Below are positions 1 through 8,477 of a DNA stretch of 64,000 nucleotides, in pieces (position 1 is the stretch's first letter; every line of letters starts with the position of its first letter). The notes under the pieces are model-generated. The model had not been told where the DNA came from, ran no database searches, and was given only the letters and a program-made list of their open reading frames with translations. The position numbers were made by a program, and so were the translations under genes. The stretch comes from Streptomyces gossypii (GTDB lineage: Bacteria; Actinomycetota; Actinomycetes; Streptomycetales; Streptomycetaceae). Location: contig NZ_JAJAGO010000006.1 of the NCBI RefSeq assembly GCF_025165795.1, positions 372,001 to 436,000 of the forward strand. Reading direction: 5' to 3'.

Positions 1-1113
1 GCCGGAGGGCGGGTTGTTGGTGCGTACGGCCCAGCCGTCGATCACCGCGTGCGGTACGACGTACGGCCCGGCGGCGAAGGAGACGGCGGCGGCGAGGGCG
101 TCGGCGGAGGTGTCGGCGTAGGCGCCGCCGTCCAGCAGGATCTGTGCCTCGACCTTGAGCAGCCTGCCCTCACGGTCCGCGTGGTGGCGGTAGCGCAGCA
201 GGGTGGGGTGCCGGTGGGCGTGGCCCAGAAAGGACTCCTCGCGGGTGGCGGCGAGTTTGACCGGGCAGCCGGTCTTCATCGCGAGCAGTCCGAGCGGCAC
301 CTGCATCCCGGTGTCCTCGCGGTCGCCGAGGGCGCCGGGGACTCCGGTGACGACCACCTTCACCTGTTCGGGCGGCAGTCCGAAGCAGGCGGCGGCCAGG
401 TCGCGGTCGGTGTGCGGGTCGGTGGAGGCGGTGTAGATCTCGACGCCGCCGTCCTGGCGGGGTACGGCGAGTCCGGCCTCCGCGCCGATGGGCGCCGGGT
501 CCTGGCGGCCGATGCGGTAGAGGCCCTCGACGATGACCTCGCCGGTGACCTCCGGGTCGCCGTAGCGCAGCGGGATGTGGCGGATCAGGTTGCCGTCGGG
601 GTGCAGCGGTTCGGCCTCGAAGGATTCCTCGGGGTCGGTCAGCGGCTCCAGGATCTCGAACTCGACGACGATCGCCGCCGCCGCGAGCCGCGCGGTGTCC
701 GGGTGGTCGGCGGCCACGGCGGCGATGGGCTCGCCGTGGTGGCGTACCAGCTCGCGGGCGAAGGCGGGCCGGTCGGCGACCCGGCGGCCGTGTGCGGCGT
801 CGCCGGGTACGTCCTGGTGGGTGATGACGGCCCGGACGCCGGGCATGGCCGCCGCCTGGGCGGTGTCGATGGAGAGGATGCGCGCGTGCGGGTGCGGTGA
901 GCGCAGGATCGCGGCCCACAGCAGGCCCTCGGCCCAGAGGTCGGCGGCGTACGCGAAGGCGCCCTCGGCCTTCGCCGGTGCGTCGACCGGGGTGAGCGAG
1001 GCACCGAGCCCGTATGCCTGCGAGGAGGGCTCGGCGGCCGGGCTGGTGAGGGGCGTACCGGCGGCCGGCGTCCCTGTGGTGACGGCGCCGGGGCCGTCGG
1101 CACTGCCCGTCAT
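1..1113 (-). CDS. Xanthine dehydrogenase-type molybdenum-binding subunit, 3'-truncated by window edge
   Basis: Large catalytic subunit of a molybdenum hydroxylase. It would bind the molybdopterin cytosine dinucleotide cofactor and oxidise a purine or aldehyde-like substrate, passing electrons to the 2Fe-2S and FAD subunits encoded just upstream. About 371 residues are visible; the C-terminal part lies outside the window. The N-terminal domain of the xanthine dehydrogenase / aldehyde oxidase family is recognisable: a segment beginning LGASLTPVDAPAKAEG, then YAADLWAEGLLWAAILRSPH (about residues 50-70), then the motif GALGDREDTG. I chose the ATG at 1113 because GGAAAGG precedes it at good spacing; an in-frame ATG at 1131 has no comparable site. 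It lies 67 bases after the 2Fe-2S gene in the same operon. Family is secure; the substrate (hypoxanthine/xanthine or another) cannot be decided. Confidence 0.88.
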   Translation of the reverse strand, partial: MTGSADGPGAVTTGTPAAGTPLTSPAAEPSSQAYGLGASLTPVDAPAKAEGAFAYAADLWAEGLLWAAILRSPHPHARILSIDTAQAAAMPGVRAVITHQDVPGDAAHGRRVADRPAFARELVRHHGEPIAAVAADHPDTARLAAAAIVVEFEILEPLTDPEESFEAEPLHPDGNLIRHIPLRYGDPEVTGEVIVEGLYRIGRQDPAPIGAEAGLAVPRQDGGVEIYTASTDPHTDRDLAAACFGLPPEQVKVVVTGVPGALGDREDTGMQVPLGLLAMKTGCPVKLAATREESFLGHAHRHPTLLRYRHHADREGRLLKVEAQILLDGGAYADTSADALAAAVSFAAGPYVVPHAVIDGWAVRTNNPPSG

Positions 1114-1180
1114 GCCGTTGCCTTTCCGCATCGTGCCAGGGCCTGTCCGGCACACTTCTGGGGACTGCGGTGCGGGCGGT

Positions 1181-3706
1181 TCATGCGCCGCCTCCCTCGG
1201 GGGGCTGTGCGGGCTGGGCGCCACCGGCGCCGGGGGACGCCTGGTGCGGGATGCGGGCCTGGCCCGGGGCGGCGGCGCCGTCACCGGCGGCCTGGCCCGG
1301 GAGGCCGGTGGAGGAAGGTGCGGCCGGCTGCGCCGCCGCGTGGTCCGCGTGGTCCGCGTGCTCTCCGTGCTCGGCGGCGGCCCGCGCGGCCCGCTCCTGC
1401 GCGACGGTGCGTACGGCGTCGAGCACCCCGCGATAGCCGGAGCAGCGGCAGAGGTTGCCGCAGATCGCCTGACGGGTCTGCAGCTCGGTGGGGGCGTGGT
1501 TCCCGGCGAGCAGGTCGTGTACGGCCATGGCCATGCCCGGTACGCAGAACCCGCACTGCACCGCTCCGCACTCGGTGAGCGCACGCTGCACGTCGGACGG
1601 GGTGCCGTTGGCGGCCAGCCCCTCGACCGTACGGACGTCGCTGCCCGCCGCCGTCGCCGCGGGCACCAGGCAGGAGGCGACGAGCCGTCCGTCGACCTGG
1701 ACGGAGCAGGCGCCGCACTCGCCCTGCGAGCAGCCGTCCTTGGCGCCCGCGAGACCGAGCCGCTCGCGCAGGACGTAGAGCAGCGACTCGCCGATCCAGG
1801 CGTCGGTGACCGGCCGGTCGGCGCCGTTGACATGAAGGACGTAGGAGCAGTGCGGGTGCTCGCTGACGGTCGGTGCCGCGGGGACGGCGGGTACTTCGGG
1901 CTCGGGCGCTTCGTCCAGTGTGTCCGGCTGTGTGTCCGGCTGTGTTTCCGGGCCGGTGCCGAGATCGTCCGGCGCTACGCCCTCCGGGTCCAGGCGGTCC
2001 TGGTCCGGAGGAGGGTCGAAGGTGTGGGCCTCGGCTGCGGAGTCGCCGCGCGTACGGGCCGGATCCAGGGTCAGGTCCGGTGCGGACATGTCGTACTCGC
2101 CGGAGTCGTCGGCCGCCGCGGGCGCGCCGGGCGCACTGTCCCAGCGTGCGCCGCCGGACGCGCCCTCCCAGCTGTGCGGGGGCAGGGGTGACGCCGTGTC
2201 GGGCAGCGGGGCCGTGAGGTCCGCGGAGGGCGGTGAGTGCGGTGAGTGCGGTGAGCCCAGCGAGTCCGGGGGCGCGGCGGCGGCTGCCTCGGGCGGAAGG
2301 CCGTCCGGAACATCCGAGCGGTCCGGTGCGGGGGCCTCCTGCGCCGAGTCGCCCGGCACGGGCGCCGGCGCGGGCGGGGCCATGGGCTGGGGTGCGGACG
2401 GGGGTGCCGCGGTGCCGTACGCGACCGGACCGGTGTCCGGCAGGCCGCCGGGGACCGCACCGGACGGGGCGGCACCCGGGTGGAGGTCCGCCGCCGCCTC
2501 CGGCGGCAGCTCGCCCCAGGTGGCACCGGAGGTCACCGGCTGCCCGTCCGCAGGACCGGCACCGTTGGGGGGTGGGGCCGCGACACGGCCCGGCAGTGGG
2601 CCGGGCGGGAGCGGGCCGGAGTCCGGGGGCCGTTGGGTCTCGGGGTGGCCGGATCCAGGTTCCGGCCACGCGACGCCGATGTCGGGTGCGGGAGCGGGAG
2701 CGGAGGCAGCGGCAGGCGGGAGGCCGCCGCTCTGCACGGCGGGATCGGCACCCGTGAACGGCACCTGCCGCCGGGCCAGCGCGTCGGCGAGCTGTCCCTC
2801 CAGTGCGGGACCCTGCGGGGCGGCGGGCATTCCGTACGCCTCGCCGGGGCCTGGTGGTTCGCCGTGTGGCTCGCCCGGTGCTCCGGCGCCGGCACCGAGC
2901 GGGCGCCGGACGCGGGCCTCGTGGGAACCGGCGAGGGCTGCCGCCGCTCCCTGGCCCATGGCCGCGGCCGCGCTCTGCGTCTCACCGGCGGGCAGGTCCG
3001 GCGCGCCGAGCGAGTCGGGCGCGCCGGTCGTGCCGGTCGTGCCGAAGCCGCCGGGGTCCGCGCTCGGCGCGGCGAAGGGCAGTGTCCACTGGCCGGTCGC
3101 GGAGGGGTCTGTCGTCGCGGAGGGCGTCATCGGCACGCCCGCACCTGGTACACCCGCATCCGGCATGCCCGGCGCGCCGGGGGTACCCAGCCCACCCGGC
3201 ATCGCCGCTACACCGTGCACGTCCTGGACATCGGCCGCGCCCGGGCCGGCAGTCTCGCCCAGCCCGCCCAGCCCGCCCGGCTGCATCGGCGGCGGCGTGT
3301 AGCCGCCCTGGCCGGTGCCGGGTGCCGCGAGCGGGCTCTCCCCGGTGAACGGCGCGCCCGGACCGCCGCCGAGCAGTTCACTCGGCAGCTGGACGAACGC
3401 GGTGGCGTCCGCGTCGTATTCGCCGCCCCAGCCCTCGGGGGTGGCGTACGGCTGTCCGGGGCCAGGGCCCGGTCCGGGGCCCTGAGCCTGCGCCTGGGCC
3501 ATCGGGACCTGCCCGTGCCCCTGAAGCTGTCCGGCGGCCCCGCCGTACCCGTCGCGGGCGTCGTGCGGCTCGGGCACGCCGTACGGCTCGGGAGCGGCGA
3601 ACGGGTCGTGCGCGTCCTGCGGCCCCTGAGGTGTCTGCGAGCCGTCAGGGAGGCGTGAACCGTCAGGCAGGTGCGAGCCGTGAGGGGCGTGCTGGTCGTT
3701 GCTCAT
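1181..3706 (-). CDS. 2Fe-2S subunit of molybdenum hydroxylase with very long N-terminal low-complexity extension
   Basis: Electron-transfer subunit of the hydroxylase. The conserved part starts near residue 617 (HPHCSYVLHVNG). It has the plant-ferredoxin cluster motif CSQGECGAC followed by a fourth Cys in VASCLVP, and then the second all-helical cluster with QCGFC and CGNLCRC. Before it lie about 600 residues rich in Gly, Pro, Ala and Gln with no recognisable fold, and after it an about 70-residue Ala/Gly/His tail. The usual family length is about 160-200 residues, so this protein (841 aa) is four to five times longer. The ATG at 3706 overlaps the stop of the FAD-subunit gene in an ATGA arrangement, which supports translational coupling and this early start. 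The extension holds short ordered-looking segments such as GWGGEYDADATAFVQLP. Its function is unknown. Confidence 0.85.
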   Translation of the reverse strand: MSNDQHAPHGSHLPDGSRLPDGSQTPQGPQDAHDPFAAPEPYGVPEPHDARDGYGGAAGQLQGHGQVPMAQAQAQGPGPGPGPGQPYATPEGWGGEYDADATAFVQLPSELLGGGPGAPFTGESPLAAPGTGQGGYTPPPMQPGGLGGLGETAGPGAADVQDVHGVAAMPGGLGTPGAPGMPDAGVPGAGVPMTPSATTDPSATGQWTLPFAAPSADPGGFGTTGTTGAPDSLGAPDLPAGETQSAAAAMGQGAAAALAGSHEARVRRPLGAGAGAPGEPHGEPPGPGEAYGMPAAPQGPALEGQLADALARRQVPFTGADPAVQSGGLPPAAASAPAPAPDIGVAWPEPGSGHPETQRPPDSGPLPPGPLPGRVAAPPPNGAGPADGQPVTSGATWGELPPEAAADLHPGAAPSGAVPGGLPDTGPVAYGTAAPPSAPQPMAPPAPAPVPGDSAQEAPAPDRSDVPDGLPPEAAAAAPPDSLGSPHSPHSPPSADLTAPLPDTASPLPPHSWEGASGGARWDSAPGAPAAADDSGEYDMSAPDLTLDPARTRGDSAAEAHTFDPPPDQDRLDPEGVAPDDLGTGPETQPDTQPDTLDEAPEPEVPAVPAAPTVSEHPHCSYVLHVNGADRPVTDAWIGESLLYVLRERLGLAGAKDGCSQGECGACSVQVDGRLVASCLVPAATAAGSDVRTVEGLAANGTPSDVQRALTECGAVQCGFCVPGMAMAVHDLLAGNHAPTELQTRQAICGNLCRCSGYRGVLDAVRTVAQERAARAAAEHGEHADHADHAAAQPAAPSSTGLPGQAAGDGAAAPGQARIPHQASPGAGGAQPAQPPEGGGA

Positions 3707-4620
3707 GCGAGTGCCCTCCCGAGCCCGCGGCGGGCCAACGCCGCCACGGTACGCCGCAGATGCAGCGCCGCGGGCGGAAGTGCGGGAGCCTCCCCGCCCT
3801 CCTCCGAAGGCTGCGGGTCCGGAATGCACGCCATGGCGACATACTCCCCGAAAGCGGTCAATGCCTCCGGGACCAGGGTGCGTCGGCCGTCCCAGTCGAC
3901 GAGTGAGGCGACCCAGCGTTCTGCTTCCAGGGGGCGCAGCGGCATCGGCGCCACCGCCCCGATCGCGCACCGGACGTTCCGCCGCGCGGGGTCCAGCACC
4001 ACCGCGGCGGAGGCGAGGGCGCGGCCCGGTCCCGTACGCCCGGTCGCCTTCAGGAAGGTCTGGGGGGCGTGCAGCAGGGGCACGCGCACATAGCCCACGA
4101 CCTCGCCGGCGCGCAGCATTTCCATGCCCGTGAGCAGGTGGCTCACCGGCATTTCACGCCGTGCGCCGCCGGCGCCCGCGACGACCAGGGTGGCTTCGAG
4201 CGCCGCCAGTACGGGGAGGGTGTCACCCGTGGGCGCGGCGCTGACGATGTTGCCGCCGAGCGTCCCGGCGTTCCGGATCTGCGGGGGCCCGGCCGCCCGT
4301 GCGCTCGCCGCCAGGGCGGGGATCAGCGCCGCGAAGTCGGGCCGCCCCATCCGGGCGAGGGTGAGACCGGCACCGAGCAGGGCGTGCCCGTCCAGGTATT
4401 CCCAGCCGCGGATCTCGCTGATGCGCCCCAGGCCGACGAGCGCGGTGGGGCGCAACTGCCCGGCGTTCACACTCGCCATCAGATCAGTGCCACCGGCCAC
4501 CGGTACCGCGGCGGGCATGGCGGTCAGCGCCGCCACGGCCTCGTCGAGCGTGCCCGGCAGCGTGACCGGCTGCGCAGCGGACTGCGCCGCCTGTGGTGCA
4601 TGCGGTGCGTGCGTGCTCAA
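3703..4620 (-). CDS. FAD-binding subunit of molybdenum hydroxylase
   Basis: Medium subunit of a xanthine dehydrogenase / CO dehydrogenase-type complex. It binds FAD and hands electrons to NAD or another acceptor. The flavin-binding signature is visible as PVAGGTDLMASVNAGQLRPT, with the second family motif RNAGTLGGNIVSAAPTGDTLP further on; about 305 residues is close to the family norm. I prefer a TTG start at 4620 (giving LSTHAPHAPQ) because it follows a GGGGAAGGGG stretch at suitable spacing. An ATG at 4701 would add a non-conserved-looking 27-residue leader and cannot be excluded. It is the first gene of the operon, and its stop overlaps the start of the 2Fe-2S gene by four bases. The upstream 270 bases separate it from the hexosaminidase gene and should carry its promoter. 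Confidence 0.85.
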   Translation of the reverse strand: MSTHAPHAPQAAQSAAQPVTLPGTLDEAVAALTAMPAAVPVAGGTDLMASVNAGQLRPTALVGLGRISEIRGWEYLDGHALLGAGLTLARMGRPDFAALIPALAASARAAGPPQIRNAGTLGGNIVSAAPTGDTLPVLAALEATLVVAGAGGARREMPVSHLLTGMEMLRAGEVVGYVRVPLLHAPQTFLKATGRTGPGRALASAAVVLDPARRNVRCAIGAVAPMPLRPLEAERWVASLVDWDGRRTLVPEALTAFGEYVAMACIPDPQPSEEGGEAPALPPAALHLRRTVAALARRGLGRALA

Positions 4621-4891
4621 TCCAGCTGCCCCTTCCCCGGTTGTCCCGGCTGCACTGCCGTACGGTACGTGCTCACAACCCGGACGTGGCAACTCTGGCA
4701 CATCTCACCCGGCTGTCGACCCGAGGGTCCGCGAAGGGCTGATTCATCCGTTGACGGGGTGCCGGTCCGGTATCGCGAGCCGTCACCGAAGAGTGACGAA
4801 TGCCGCCCTTGAGGAACCTTGTACGAGTTTCTGTTGTGGGTTCCCCACGCTCCCAGCCCGGACCGGCGAGTGCTTGCTCCGCAGCCCCGGC

Positions 4892-6622
4892 TCACACGAT
4901 CGGGGGCTGCCCCTCGATCGGGCGTCCGACAACACCGGGGCGACGCTGCCATGGACGCGGTCCGGAGGGCGGGCGGTAACCGACGCCCATCGCGTCCAGA
5001 CGTGCGAGGTGGGTGCGCAGCATCCGCTCCTCGAATCCGGCGAAGTCGCGGTCCCGCGGCGGGGGCAGCGGGGACCAGGCGACCTCGGCGAGGGCGACGA
5101 GCCGCGGGAACAACTGGTAGTCGACGCGCTGCCGGTCCTCGGTGACTTCGGACCACATGTTGGCCTGGGTGCCGAGGACTCGGGCGGCCCGCTCCGTGCC
5201 CGCGAGCTGGGGCGGGACGGGCTCGAAGTGGTAGACGTCGCTCAGGGTGCGGACGAATCCGATGGGCACCGGCTCGTCGGCGCCGCCGTCCTGCCGGTGG
5301 TCGAGATAGACCTGCTGTTCCGGGCACATCACGACGTCATGTCCGGCCTCGGCGGCGGCGATTCCGCCCGCGTAGCCCCGCCAGGAGGAGATTGCCGCGC
5401 CCTGGGGCAGGCCGGTCCGGGTCAGGGCGCCGCCGCTGTCCGGTCCGAGGTCACCCGACAGGCTCTCAGCCACGCTGTCGGGTGCGTCGGCGCTGCCGCC
5501 TTCCAGGATCTCGTCCCAGCCGATGAGCCGCCGCCCGCGTGCGGCGAGCCAGCGGGCGAAGTGGCGGAGGAACCAGGACTGCAGTTCGTCCTCGTCCCGC
5601 AGGCCCTCCTCGCGCATCCGCCGCTGGGCGGTCTCGGAGGCACGCCACTGCTCCTTGGGGCACTCGTCGCCGCCCAGGTGTACGAAAGGTGAGGGGAAGA
5701 GCGCCAGCACCTCCTCCAGCACCGCTTCGTAGAACCGCAGGGTGTAGTCGGTGGGGGCGAGCACGTTGGGGTTGACGCCCCAGGTGTCCCAGACGCCGAG
5801 CGCGGAGGTGTCGACCGCGTCGGTGTTGCCCAGCTCCGGGTAGGCGGCGATGGCCGCCTGGGAGTGGCCGGGCATCTCGATCTCGGGAACGACGGTGATG
5901 TGCCGCTCCGCTGCGTAGGCGACGATCTCGCGGATGTCGTCCTGGGTGTAGTAACCGCCGTGCGGGCGCTCGTCCCAGAGCTCGGAGGCGCGGTGTCCGC
6001 GCTTGGTACGCGGGCGCCAGGCGCCGGTGCCGGTCAGCTCGGGGTAGCGCTCGATCTCGATGCGCCAGCCCTGGTCGTCGGTGAGGTGGAAGTGGAGCAC
6101 GTTGAGTTTGTGCGCGGCCAGCAGGTCGAGGTAGCGGAGCACCCCGTCCTTGGGCAGGAAGTGCCGCGACACGTCCAGCATCAGCCCGCGCCAGCCGAAG
6201 CGGGGGGCGTCCTCGATGTGCTGGGCTGCCACCCGCCATGCGCGGCCGGGGTCGGTGCGGGAGCGGCGGAAGGCGTGCGGACCGAGCAGCTGGCGGAGCG
6301 TCTGGGCACCCCAGAAGACGCCCGCGGTGCCGCCGCCGGAGATCTGGACGCCGTCGGGGGTGACGTCCAGCCGGTAGCCCTCCGGGCCGAGTTCGGCGGT
6401 GACGTCGGCCTCGGTGCGCAACCGCACCAGGCCGCCCGGGCCCGCGCCGGAGCCCGCCGGTTCCAGCGGCAGCCCGGTCGCCGCGCCGAGTTCGGCGCGC
6501 AGCCACCGGGCGGTTTCTTCCGTGCCGGGTCCGGCGTCCAGCGTGGTGGCGGGGGTGAGGGTGAAGTGTCCCCCGTCGCCCGCGGTGCGGGTGCGGGGTG
6601 CGGGGATCAGGTCGTCGGGCAT
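4892..6622 (-). CDS. Beta-N-acetylhexosaminidase, glycoside hydrolase family 20
   Basis: Exo-acting hexosaminidase that removes terminal GlcNAc/GalNAc residues, for example from chitobiose. The 576-residue protein has an N-terminal GH20b alpha/beta domain (about residues 20-150), then the TIM barrel with MLDVSRHFLPKD, LHFHLTDDQGWR and the catalytic pair in HLGGDECPKEQW (Asp319-Glu320), followed by WDEILEGG. Substrate-assisted catalysis uses this Asp-Glu pair in the family. No signal peptide or lipobox is visible at the N-terminus, so it is probably cytoplasmic, acting on imported oligosaccharides. The ATG at 6622 follows AGGAG at good spacing; longer in-frame readings upstream have no family match. 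It is last in the operon after a lipoprotein and two permeases, which fits uptake followed by intracellular hydrolysis. Confidence 0.93.
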   Translation of the reverse strand: MPDDLIPAPRTRTAGDGGHFTLTPATTLDAGPGTEETARWLRAELGAATGLPLEPAGSGAGPGGLVRLRTEADVTAELGPEGYRLDVTPDGVQISGGGTAGVFWGAQTLRQLLGPHAFRRSRTDPGRAWRVAAQHIEDAPRFGWRGLMLDVSRHFLPKDGVLRYLDLLAAHKLNVLHFHLTDDQGWRIEIERYPELTGTGAWRPRTKRGHRASELWDERPHGGYYTQDDIREIVAYAAERHITVVPEIEMPGHSQAAIAAYPELGNTDAVDTSALGVWDTWGVNPNVLAPTDYTLRFYEAVLEEVLALFPSPFVHLGGDECPKEQWRASETAQRRMREEGLRDEDELQSWFLRHFARWLAARGRRLIGWDEILEGGSADAPDSVAESLSGDLGPDSGGALTRTGLPQGAAISSWRGYAGGIAAAEAGHDVVMCPEQQVYLDHRQDGGADEPVPIGFVRTLSDVYHFEPVPPQLAGTERAARVLGTQANMWSEVTEDRQRVDYQLFPRLVALAEVAWSPLPPPRDRDFAGFEERMLRTHLARLDAMGVGYRPPSGPRPWQRRPGVVGRPIEGQPPIV

Positions 6623-6655
6623 GTCGTCGCTCCTGCTCAGGAGGGGGTGCGTGAC

Positions 6656-6694
6656 GGGGCGGGGGTGTACGGGGCGGGGGTGTACGGGGCGGGC
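6656..6694. repeat. Short 15-bp direct repeat between permease and hexosaminidase genes
   Basis: The unit GGGGCGGGGGTGTAC occurs twice in tandem with a further partial copy, in the 119-base gap between the permease stop and the hexosaminidase start. It has no obvious hairpin potential. It may reflect slippage in a G-rich tract. Confidence 0.6.
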
Positions 6695-6741
6695 CGTTCG
6701 GGCGCGTTCGCTGATCCACGCCGCTGTCACGGGCGGGTTCG

Positions 6742-7578
6742 TCAGTCCTTCATGGCTCCGCCGAGGCCGGAGACCAGGTGCCGCTGCACGGCGATGAAGA
6801 AGATCAGGACGGGGATCGTCATGATGGTCGATGCCGCCATGACACCGCCCCAGTCCGGGGTTTCGGTGTCGAAGAAGACGAGCAGCGCCATCGGCAGTGT
6901 GGAGTTCTCGGTGGCGCTGATGATGAAGGACTTGGCGAACAGGAAGTCGTTCCAGGTGGTGATGAACGAGAAGACACTCGTCGCCACCAGTCCGGGGAAT
7001 ACCAGCGGGAAGAGTATCTGCCACAGGAATCTGGTGCGGCTGGCCCCGTCGATGAACGCCTGTTCCTCCAGCGCCTCCGGTACCGCCTTCACGAACCCGC
7101 GCAGCATCCAGATGGCGAAGGGCAACGAGAAGGCGATATGCGGAATGATCAGGGAGGCGAGCGTGTTGAGCGCGTTGAAGTCCCGCATGAGGAAGAACAT
7201 CGGGATGGTCAGCGCCTCGATGGGCACCATCTGCGCGGTGAGAAACATGATGAGCAGCGTCGTGCGGAATTTGAACCGGAAACGCGTGACCGCGGTCGCC
7301 GCGAGAAAGGCGATGAGCGCGGAGGCGACGACCACGGCGCTCGCGACCAGCAGGCTGTTGAGGAAGTACCGCCCGAAGTCCTGCTGTTCGAAGACGCGCT
7401 GGAAAGAGTCGAGAGACGGGCTCAGCGTCCAGGGCCGAGGTTCGTCCGACTGCACCTCACCTGCCGGTTTGAAGGCGGACAGCAGCATCCAGTAGAGCGG
7501 GAAGGCGACGACGACGGCGATGAGCACCGCCACCGTCTCCGCGGCGAGCCGCCAGGGCCTCTTGACTCGCATCATCAC
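6742..7578 (-). CDS. Carbohydrate ABC transporter permease, MalG/CUT1 type
   Basis: Inner-membrane permease that forms the sugar channel with the protein encoded immediately upstream. The 278-residue sequence shows six hydrophobic segments, starting with AAETVAVLIAVVVAFPLYWM. The cytoplasmic coupling loop has the EAA-type motif EEQAFIDGASRTRFLW followed by PLVFPGLVATS, where the ATPase would dock. It overlaps the previous permease gene by four bases (7575-7578), so the two are translationally coupled. No ATPase gene is present in this operon; Streptomyces CUT1 systems commonly share one ATPase (MsiK), which is an inference here. With GH20 downstream, the likely cargo is an N-acetylglucosamine-containing oligosaccharide. 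Confidence 0.92.
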   Translation of the reverse strand: MMMRVKRPWRLAAETVAVLIAVVVAFPLYWMLLSAFKPAGEVQSDEPRPWTLSPSLDSFQRVFEQQDFGRYFLNSLLVASAVVVASALIAFLAATAVTRFRFKFRTTLLIMFLTAQMVPIEALTIPMFFLMRDFNALNTLASLIIPHIAFSLPFAIWMLRGFVKAVPEALEEQAFIDGASRTRFLWQILFPLVFPGLVATSVFSFITTWNDFLFAKSFIISATENSTLPMALLVFFDTETPDWGGVMAASTIMTIPVLIFFIAVQRHLVSGLGGAMKD

Positions 7579-8477
7579 AGTTCCTCACCTCTCCGCCGGA
7601 GCAGTCGCAGATACACGAGCGTGACGCCCAGCAGGATCACCAGCATGACGACACCGATTGCCGATCCGAGGCTGTACTGCGAGGAGGAGAACGCCTTCTG
7701 GTACGCGTAGACATTCAGTACGAGATTCTGTCCGGCGATGCCGCCGCCGTCCGTCATGACATAGATCTGGGTGAACACCTTGAAGTCCCAGATGATGGAC
7801 TGGATCGTCACCACGATGAGGATGGGCCGCAGCATCGGCGCCATGATGCTGCGCCAGGTGCGTACCGCTGAGGCGCCGTCCAGTGAGGCGGCCTCCAGTA
7901 CTTCGCCGGGAATCGCCCTGATCCCGGCGTACATCGTCACCATGACGAAGGGGAACGAGCACCAGACGATTTCGAGGAACACCAGGAAGAAGGCGCTGTA
8001 GCGCCCGTACGTCCAGGAGTAGTCGTCCAGGCCGAGGAGTTTGTTGACCGGCCCAAAGTCGGCGTCGAAGAGGAACATCCAGACGGTGGACCCGGTGATC
8101 GCGGGTGTCGCCCAGGCGCCGAGCGCGGCCATCATCAGCGCCAGCCGGGGCAGCGTCCGGATACGGGTGAGGAGCACGGCGAGGCTGCAGCCCACCGTCA
8201 GGGTGCCCGTCACGCACAGGGTCGCGAAGACGACCGTGGCCAGCAGCACACTCCAGAACTGCTGGTCGCCGAAGAGCTCGGTGTAGTTCGCGAACCCCTC
8301 GAAGGTGGCGGTCTCGCCGCCGCTGACCTGGGCCTGGGTGTACTCCAGGAGGGATATCAGGCCCAACTGGTAGATGGGGTAGGCCAGCAGGGCGGCCAGT
8401 ACCACCAGCGCGGGGGTCAGGTAGAGCCAGGGTGTCCACCTGCCCCCGCGCCGTGAGACGGGTGCGGTGGTCTTCAC
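7575..8477 (-). CDS. Carbohydrate ABC transporter permease, MalF/CUT1 type
   Basis: Partner permease of the sugar uptake system. The 300-residue protein has a short basic N-terminus (MKTTAPVSRRGGRW) and then about six membrane segments beginning WLYLTPALVVLAALLAYPIY. The EAA coupling motif reads EVLEAASLDGASAVRTWRSI, followed by PMLRPILIVV. Its start overlaps the stop of the binding-protein gene by four bases and its stop overlaps the next permease by four bases, giving one compact transcription unit. The fold and role are clear; the exact sugar is inferred only from the adjacent hexosaminidase. Confidence 0.92.
   Translation of the reverse strand: MKTTAPVSRRGGRWTPWLYLTPALVVLAALLAYPIYQLGLISLLEYTQAQVSGGETATFEGFANYTELFGDQQFWSVLLATVVFATLCVTGTLTVGCSLAVLLTRIRTLPRLALMMAALGAWATPAITGSTVWMFLFDADFGPVNKLLGLDDYSWTYGRYSAFFLVFLEIVWCSFPFVMVTMYAGIRAIPGEVLEAASLDGASAVRTWRSIMAPMLRPILIVVTIQSIIWDFKVFTQIYVMTDGGGIAGQNLVLNVYAYQKAFSSSQYSLGSAIGVVMLVILLGVTLVYLRLLRRRGEEL

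Noticed and set aside
5440..5475. Match of about 14 bases between the GH20 coding region and the arm of the 59407-59499 inverted repeat
   Set aside because: It is short, lies in coding sequence encoding a plausible GH20 stretch and has no partner arm nearby; probably chance.
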